Of a stretch of DNA of 64,000 nucleotides, positions 59,579-64,000 are shown in pieces. This DNA is from Halorubrum tebenquichense DSM 14210. Lineage in GTDB: Archaea > Halobacteriota > Halobacteria > Halobacteriales > Haloferacaceae. The stretch spans positions 37,225 to 101,224 of the forward strand of contig NZ_AOJD01000077.1 of the NCBI RefSeq assembly GCF_000337415.1, read 5' to 3'. The notes under the pieces are model-generated. The model had not been told where the DNA came from and made no database searches. It saw only the letters and a program-made list of their open reading frames with translations. A program made the position numbers and the translations under genes. Every line of letters starts with the position of its first letter. Position 1 is the first letter of the stretch.

Positions 59579-60586
59579 ATGACATTAATCTCGAAAAAGT
59601 GGATTCAGCACAATCAAGTCGCGATCTATGCTGTTGCCGTCCTCCTCGCGATTGGGGTCGGGCTTGGGACTCCGAGCGCGAGTCCGGTGTTAGAACCGCT
59701 CATCAACCCCGTCCTCGCGGTGCTATTATACGTGACATTCCTCGAAATCCCGTTCGCCCGGATTCGGCGAGCCTTCCGAAACGGCCGGTTCATGGCCGCA
59801 GCGCTCGGGATGAACTTCGTGGTTGTCCCGATCGTCGTGTTCGGTCTCACGCGATTTCTCCCGCAGGAACCAGTCATCCTCGTGGGGGCATTCATGGTGT
59901 TGTTGACGCCGTGTATCGACTACGTCATCACGTTCACCGAACTCGCAGGTGGCGATTCCGAGCAGATCACGGCCGCGACGCCGGCGCTGATGCTCGTTCA
60001 GCTCCTGTTACTCCCGCTGTATCTCTGGCTGTTCATGGGACAGCAGGTCGCCGAGTTCATCGAGGCCGGGCCGTTCGTCGAGGCGTTCGTCGTTATCATC
60101 GCACTCCCGCTGACGTTCGCGTGGGCCACCCAACACGTGGCGGAGCGCTCCAGTCGAGCCGCACGGTGGCAGGGCGCAATGGGTTGGTTGCCGGTTCCGA
60201 TGATGGGGGTGACGCTGTTCGTCGTCATCGCCTCCCAACTTCCTCGCGTTCAGGATTCGATCGGACAGATCGTCGCAGTGGTCCCGATCTATGTCACCTT
60301 TCTGGTGGTGATGCCGCTGCTCGGACGGCTCGCGGCGGGACTCTTCAGGATGGACGTCGGCGAGAGCCGAGCGCTGGTGTTCACCTCTGTCACACGGAAC
60401 TCACTGGTCATCCTGCCGCTTGCGCTCGCGTTACCTGCGGGGTACGAGCTCGCGCCGGCGGTCGTTGTCACGCAGACGCTCGTCGAGCTGACCGGAATGG
60501 TCGTCCTCACGCGAGTTGTCCCGGATCGGCTCGTCCCCGAACCACCCGACGTCGTTCCCTTCTGGGACGCGATTCGAAACGACTGA
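59579..60586 (+). CDS. ACR3-type arsenite efflux transporter
   Basis: A 335-residue protein with ten hydrophobic segments. Signatures of the ACR3/bile acid:sodium symporter superfamily are YVTFLEIPFARIRRAF, LLTPCIDYVITFTELAGGDS (the conserved Cys of ACR3) and FTSVTRNSLVILPLALALPA. ACR3 proteins export arsenite, and sometimes antimonite, in exchange for protons. No arsR or arsC gene is next to it. The ATG at 59579 follows a gap of about 165 bases from the divergent membrane protein. Confidence 0.85.
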   Translation: MTLISKKWIQHNQVAIYAVAVLLAIGVGLGTPSASPVLEPLINPVLAVLLYVTFLEIPFARIRRAFRNGRFMAAALGMNFVVVPIVVFGLTRFLPQEPVILVGAFMVLLTPCIDYVITFTELAGGDSEQITAATPALMLVQLLLLPLYLWLFMGQQVAEFIEAGPFVEAFVVIIALPLTFAWATQHVAERSSRAARWQGAMGWLPVPMMGVTLFVVIASQLPRVQDSIGQIVAVVPIYVTFLVVMPLLGRLAAGLFRMDVGESRALVFTSVTRNSLVILPLALALPAGYELAPAVVVTQTLVELTGMVVLTRVVPDRLVPEPPDVVPFWDAIRND

Positions 60587-60639
60587 CATCCCGGCGCGCT
60601 ACAGATAGATGATGTTCTCCGGGAGTCCGGGACGAGCGG

Positions 60640-60846
60640 TTAGACGGCTGCCTCAACACTCGTCGAATCGGACTCACTCACATTGAACATCGAGAGTAGT
60701 TCGCGCAACCGCTTCGCCCGGCTGCTAAGGGATTCGACGTTGTCTCTGACCTGTGACATCGATACCCTCCACTGCTGAGCGGCGGCGGAAGCACTGTCGC
60801 TCTCGTCCGCTGTCTTCCGACCGATGTCCGACACTTCTTCGATCAT
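60640..60846 (-). pseudogene. C-terminal remnant of a haloarchaeal transducer (Htr)
   Basis: The 68-residue frame MIEEVSDIGRKTADESDSAS, then AAAQQWRVSMSQVRDNVESL and SSRAKRLRELLSMF, matches the C-terminal coiled-coil tail common to halobacterial transducers (typically ...SMSQVRDNVESLSERADRLR...). Everything upstream, including the signalling hairpin and sensor domain, is missing. It is therefore a truncated remnant. It is oriented as the iron-uptake genes that follow. Confidence 0.65.
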
Positions 60847-60939
60847 CGTGACCATCAAAACAGAACTTCGAGGAATTGTAAGACGGATCCCCATCAACGA
60901 TCTACACCACAAGTGCGTTTGAGGAGTACATTTTGCCCG

Positions 60940-62016
60940 CTACTCGGCAGTGATGGTCACATCCTCCATTCCACCCATAAGGCCGCCAAAGGCCGTCTCA
61001 TATCCCTCGTGTCTCGCGGTCTGTGGCTGGACGGTTGTTTGTAACAGGAGCTTGTCGCCTGGCTCAACACCAGTAACAACTGCGCCGTAGTGGTAGTTCA
61101 GATCCGGATCGAGCGTCCGCACGAATTCACCCTCGTAAACTGTCTCGCCTCCCCTCGAAAGCGTTCCTTCCAGTCCCATCGCAGGGAGAATCATTCGATT
61201 GTACCGGGACCGTGCGGACACGGCGACGTACTGCCCGTCACCATCGATACCAGCTGGCGGCGTATCAAGGACGGTCACAACGAACTTCGCGTCGTTGCTC
61301 ATCCCGGAGCCGATGACCCTGCCCGGGAGGTCGTCTTCGGCCGGCGCTGTCGAACTGGGCATCATTTCCATCTTCATCGGGTCAACAGCCCCAGGGGTTC
61401 CGGACTCGTCTTCCATTTGCTTGACCATGATTTCCTCTTTCGCCTGCTGGCTGTACTCAAACGGGATTTCGACGGTCGTTGGCTCGGAGAATCGCCCCTG
61501 GAATGCTCCCGACCGGCGGGTAGGGAGAGCGCCGACGCTCAGACGGACTGTGTATTCCCCGTCTCCATCCAGTCCGAAGTTCGCTCCGTAGTGAAATCCC
61601 ATCGGCTGGGAGAGCATCGGATAAATAGCTTCTTGCGACACCAGCGAGTCGTCTCGGTATATCTCGACGGAGAGTCCGGTTTCCGGAAGCACCGTCATCG
61701 TCTCGGGGTCCCATACAGTCGCCATCAGGTGAACGTCGTCACCGTTCTGAATTTCGGTCTTCGAAACTGAGTCGCCGTTGACGTTCCAGAAGCGGTGGGC
61801 GTAGCTATACATCAGCCCGAACGCGTAGTCGCCCTGCTTGCCCGTTCCGGACATCTCCATTCCCTCAATGTGACTTGGGACGTAGATCGCATCTGGCCGA
61901 TCCTCCGGGACTGACGGCTCCCCCGTCGCCGGCACTTCGAACAGTCCTGTACAGCCGGCGAGAGCGGTTGATCCGGTGAGAACGCCACCAGCCTGGAGAA
62001 ACGCACGTCGATTCAC
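60940..62016 (-). CDS. Tat lipoprotein, probable iron-transport component
   Basis: A 358-residue protein. From GTG at 62016 the N-terminus is MNRRAFLQAGGVLTGSTALA with a Tat motif and lipobox LAGC. Two repeats of a beta-sandwich domain follow. The first begins IYVPSHIEGMEMSGTGKQGD and AFGLMYSYAHRFWNVNGD, resembling the Tp34/P19 iron-binding family with its Met and His ligands. A second Met-rich stretch (DPMKMEMMPSSTAPAEDD) lies in the middle. Such proteins bind Fe or Cu for transport. It is 77 bases downstream of the DyP-like gene on the same strand, forming a two-gene unit like EfeO/EfeB. Confidence 0.72.
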   Translation of the reverse strand: MNRRAFLQAGGVLTGSTALAGCTGLFEVPATGEPSVPEDRPDAIYVPSHIEGMEMSGTGKQGDYAFGLMYSYAHRFWNVNGDSVSKTEIQNGDDVHLMATVWDPETMTVLPETGLSVEIYRDDSLVSQEAIYPMLSQPMGFHYGANFGLDGDGEYTVRLSVGALPTRRSGAFQGRFSEPTTVEIPFEYSQQAKEEIMVKQMEDESGTPGAVDPMKMEMMPSSTAPAEDDLPGRVIGSGMSNDAKFVVTVLDTPPAGIDGDGQYVAVSARSRYNRMILPAMGLEGTLSRGGETVYEGEFVRTLDPDLNYHYGAVVTGVEPGDKLLLQTTVQPQTARHEGYETAFGGLMGGMEDVTITAE

Positions 62017-62093
62017 ATCTGATGTTGAGACCCGTACAGAAAGACGATTGTGGTTCGGTTGTCGAATCGTTTCGGGGTTTTCAATGCCCAAGA

Positions 62094-63392
62094 CTACGAT
62101 TCAGGTTGTGGCGTCGGTACCTCCCGATGTCGACGAGGCGGAACGAGAAAGTTCCCGCGACGGCGGACGAAAATATATTCGAGAATACCGTTGTTGACAC
62201 GTTGTCGGATTGCCGGCGTCACTTTGGTGAGATCTGTGCCGTTCATCGCCCGACGGACGTCCTCAAAGTCGGTGATACGGCGCTGGAGCGAAGGAAAGTG
62301 GAGGCTCGCTACCTTCTGGTCGGACCCGATATCGTCTGTCGACTCGAAGTGTCGGCGGAGGAGCTTCACGTTCCCGTCTGCGTCGCGGTTCGCACGGGCA
62401 GCCTTCTGCGCGTGGCCAACACGGTTGTGCGCTTTCGCATCTGATTCGATATCGCCAATAAACTGGTCAATACCGCTATCAGAGCCGAGGTTCGATCCGA
62501 CACCCTTGACAAGACCCTTGTCGGCGTGACCAGGGCTGAACATCTCCGTTACTCGTTCCTCGAAGGACTGCTCGTCGTACCAGTCGTCAAGTCGCTGACG
62601 AAGGTTGGCGATAACTTTCGTCGTTGCGCCCGCGAATGGACCGTTTTGAATAGTGACATAGTCCTCGGTCGCTTGGTTCCCCTTGAATCCGGCCTCAAAT
62701 CCCATAAACAGGGGCGAGGCTTCCGGAACCGGATTCGAGTCGGGGATACCAGCCGCATCTTGGTGCTGTGCCGGAAGCCCAGCACCGACAAACCCGGTCC
62801 GTCGCGAATCGATCGTCGCGACATCGGTAAGTCGGGCTTCGACGGATACGCCATTCACTTGGTCCTGCTCACCTCGAAGAGCCTGCTCGGCTTCGAGCAC
62901 AACGTCGGCTCGGTCGCTCGCGAGGTGAATAACTGCGTCCTGTGTATCGAACGTAGGGGATTCGAACGGTGAGAGCGCCGTTGGTCGGGGGAGATCCACG
63001 TTCTCAGGAAGAGATTGATCGAACCGTTCGAAGTACGACGGCGAGTACGCGATCGAGTGAAGTAGGCCCTTATGACTCCACTCGTAGGCTCGATCGAGAC
63101 CCGTCAGTGCTTGTTCAAGTATTAAACGAGTGTCAGCCGACGGCTGCCCATCCTCATCGAAGATAATATATAGGAGTATCTGGTGCTTCGGGAGTTGGGA
63201 GTTCCCGTGCTCATCGTGGCGGATATACTCCCGCCAAGCGTGTTGGCGTGAGGGTTTCGCGTTCGGATCGCCGGTCGGGACCGGTTCCGAGCTAGCCATA
63301 TCCAAACAGGCACTCAGTGCGCTTACACCCCCAGCCGCCACTGCTGCTTTGAGAACCTGCCGCCGGGGGAGATTGTCGTCAAGCGGGTCCAT
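62094..63392 (-). CDS. Tat-exported DyP-type peroxidase-like lipoprotein
   Basis: A 432-residue protein from ATG at 63392: MDPLDDNLPRRQVLKAAVAA followed by LSAC, a Tat motif and lipobox. The C-terminal part matches DyP-type peroxidases: a His-containing AHNRVGHAQKAARANRDADG, LLRRHFESTDD, LHFPSLQRRITDFEDVRRAM and a final EYIFVRRRGNFLVPP. The GXXDG motif is not clear (TGFVGAGLPAQHQDAAGIPD instead). Haem-dependent proteins of this type (EfeB) assist ferric iron uptake. Together with the iron lipoprotein it suggests an EfeOB-like system. No permease is visible in the window. Confidence 0.7.
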   Translation of the reverse strand: MDPLDDNLPRRQVLKAAVAAGGVSALSACLDMASSEPVPTGDPNAKPSRQHAWREYIRHDEHGNSQLPKHQILLYIIFDEDGQPSADTRLILEQALTGLDRAYEWSHKGLLHSIAYSPSYFERFDQSLPENVDLPRPTALSPFESPTFDTQDAVIHLASDRADVVLEAEQALRGEQDQVNGVSVEARLTDVATIDSRRTGFVGAGLPAQHQDAAGIPDSNPVPEASPLFMGFEAGFKGNQATEDYVTIQNGPFAGATTKVIANLRQRLDDWYDEQSFEERVTEMFSPGHADKGLVKGVGSNLGSDSGIDQFIGDIESDAKAHNRVGHAQKAARANRDADGNVKLLRRHFESTDDIGSDQKVASLHFPSLQRRITDFEDVRRAMNGTDLTKVTPAIRQRVNNGILEYIFVRRRGNFLVPPRRHREVPTPQPES

Positions 63393-63452
63393 CAGTTTCG
63401 CAACTCTTGGCGGTCTACAGTAAGTAAGATTGTGGTTGAGTACCAGTTCCCG

Positions 63453-63572
63453 CACTATGGGTTAATTCTCCTCGCGAATAAGCAGGGGATCGTCCAGCGT
63501 GCGTACCCGAGAGGGACACAAACGGTCATTGAACGGCTCGTGAATGATGTCGAACGAGTTGCCACAGCATGA
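63453..63572 (+). pseudogene. possible gene remnant (40 codons)
   Basis: An open stretch reads HYGLILLANKQGIVQRAYPR, then GTQTVIERLVNDVERVATA and a TGA. The pattern is like the last beta-strand-helix unit of a thioredoxin-fold/SCO1-like protein. There is no start codon upstream with matching sequence, and it abuts the IS copy, so it is probably what is left of a gene disrupted by the insertion. The family assignment is uncertain. Confidence 0.35.
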
Positions 63573-63664
63573 AGCGCCGGCCTCTTCACGTCTGGAAACG
63601 TGCCGGAGATCCTCAGTAGTGGAGACACGCCTGAACCTAGTATTGATTCATGTTGAGCGGTTCT

Positions 63665-64000
63665 GAATAGAAGGCACGCATCAAAATCATCCTCCGAGGT
63701 TGTGCCAATCCACAGTTTCGGAGGATAGGCCAGTTTCAGATCGAATTAGCATCTATTTGTGGCGCATCTCATCGATCAATCACCAATCAAATCCCTGCTG
63801 GCCGTATCTACCGGACGAACGGGCGAAATTGCGTGAATTTTGTCGCTCCTGAATAGGGTTGCCACTCCCAAACGGTGAGCTTAGTGGGGGATCAGCCGGT
63901 TAGTCGTGTGGAATCAACGCCGAGGCAACGAGTTCAACACACTCACCTGCGGTAAGTACGGGTGCGTAGTCCATCTCGCCGTCGACGTCCGCTTTCAGCA
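63665..64000 (-). mobile_element. IS4-type insertion sequence, copy 2 (truncated by window end)
   Basis: The stretch from GAATAGAAGGCACGCATCAA to the window end matches 10491-10825 with roughly 85-90 percent identity by eye in the coding part, the same hairpin near the end and the same transposase C-terminus. The two copies therefore diverged some time ago. Only the 3' end lies in the window. Confidence 0.7.
63900..64000 (-). CDS. IS4-family transposase, C-terminus only
   Basis: On the minus strand the frame ends ...CVELVASALIPHD with TAA at 63900-63902, identical at the protein level to the end of the copy-1 transposase at 10727. The N-terminal part is outside the window, so intactness cannot be judged. 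Confidence 0.75.
   Translation of the reverse strand, partial: LKADVDGEMDYAPVLTAGECVELVASALIPHD

Noticed and set aside
1..64000. CRISPR array, rRNA operon, replication origin
   Set aside because: No regularly spaced repeats, no rRNA-like sequence, and no orc/cdc6 gene or origin-type repeats were seen.

Overview
The window is chromosomal DNA from a halophilic archaeon of the class Halobacteria (Halorubrum or a related genus is my guess, not shown). The predicted proteins are strongly acidic, base composition is GC-rich, and several promoters have archaeal TATA boxes a short distance from start codons. Typical archaeal or haloarchaeal genes are present: a TFS-type transcription factor, archaeal RNase J, a GfcR-type PRTase regulator, a halocyanin-like protein, Tat lipoproteins and haloarchaeal insertion sequences. 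One tRNA gene (Met, CAT) is present. I saw no rRNA and no CRISPR array.

Layout. 1-2.2 kb: the end of an unknown gene, a decayed IS1595-family element (291-1297) and a sugar-phosphate isomerase/epimerase whose stop codon lies on the IS edge. 2.5-10.4 kb: lower-turnover genes (polysaccharide flippase, enolase-superfamily sugar-acid dehydratase next to gfcR, RNase J, hisI, tRNA-Met, a TFS paralogue followed by a possible RNA pseudoknot, and a divergent unknown protein/winged-helix pair). 10.5-14.7 kb: an IS4-type element abutting a glutaredoxin gene, then mercuric reductase with a divergent Cys-rich HxlR-like regulator. 14.9-22.9 kb: signalling and small zinc-finger proteins, a soluble chemotaxis-like transducer, a GH15 glucoamylase, thioredoxin and a disulfide oxidoreductase. 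23-34 kb: M20 peptidase/cupin operon, a Rieske-glutamate synthase fusion, a pentapeptide-like/potassium channel fusion, and an apparent operon of a Rieske-ThDP enzyme fusion, a cation/proton antiporter and an MFS carrier.

34-39 kb: a peptide-modification locus. A RimK-like ATP-grasp ligase is fused to a RimB-like retropepsin domain and is divergent from an AstE/aspartoacylase-like metallopeptidase. A perfect palindrome lies between them, with two regulators and two membrane proteins alongside. 39-45 kb: a large halocyanin-like lipoprotein, aldehyde dehydrogenase, a DUF3179 protein and an NAD(P)HX epimerase. 45-60.6 kb: a thiol/sulfur/metal island containing a DsrE protein, a dihydrolipoamide-dehydrogenase-like enzyme, two TauE/SafE exporters, two peroxiredoxins, a DUF547 protein, a UbiA gene broken by one stop codon, an isochorismatase-like hydrolase, an HxlR regulator co-transcribed with a rearranged P-type ATPase, and an ACR3 arsenite exporter. 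Two promoters in this island share the same pair of palindromes with the same spacing, which points to one regulon. 60.6-64 kb: a transducer remnant, a two-gene iron-uptake-like pair (Tat lipoprotein plus DyP-like protein), a gene remnant and the edge of a second, diverged copy of the IS4-type element.

The most noteworthy observations are the dual-palindrome regulon (49.6 and 56.0 kb), the RimK-RimB/AstE locus, the two Rieske-domain enzyme fusions, and the P-type ATPase whose first residues come from a DUF3179 protein and whose CPC motif reads SPW. All functional statements rest on reading motifs by eye. No database search was run.
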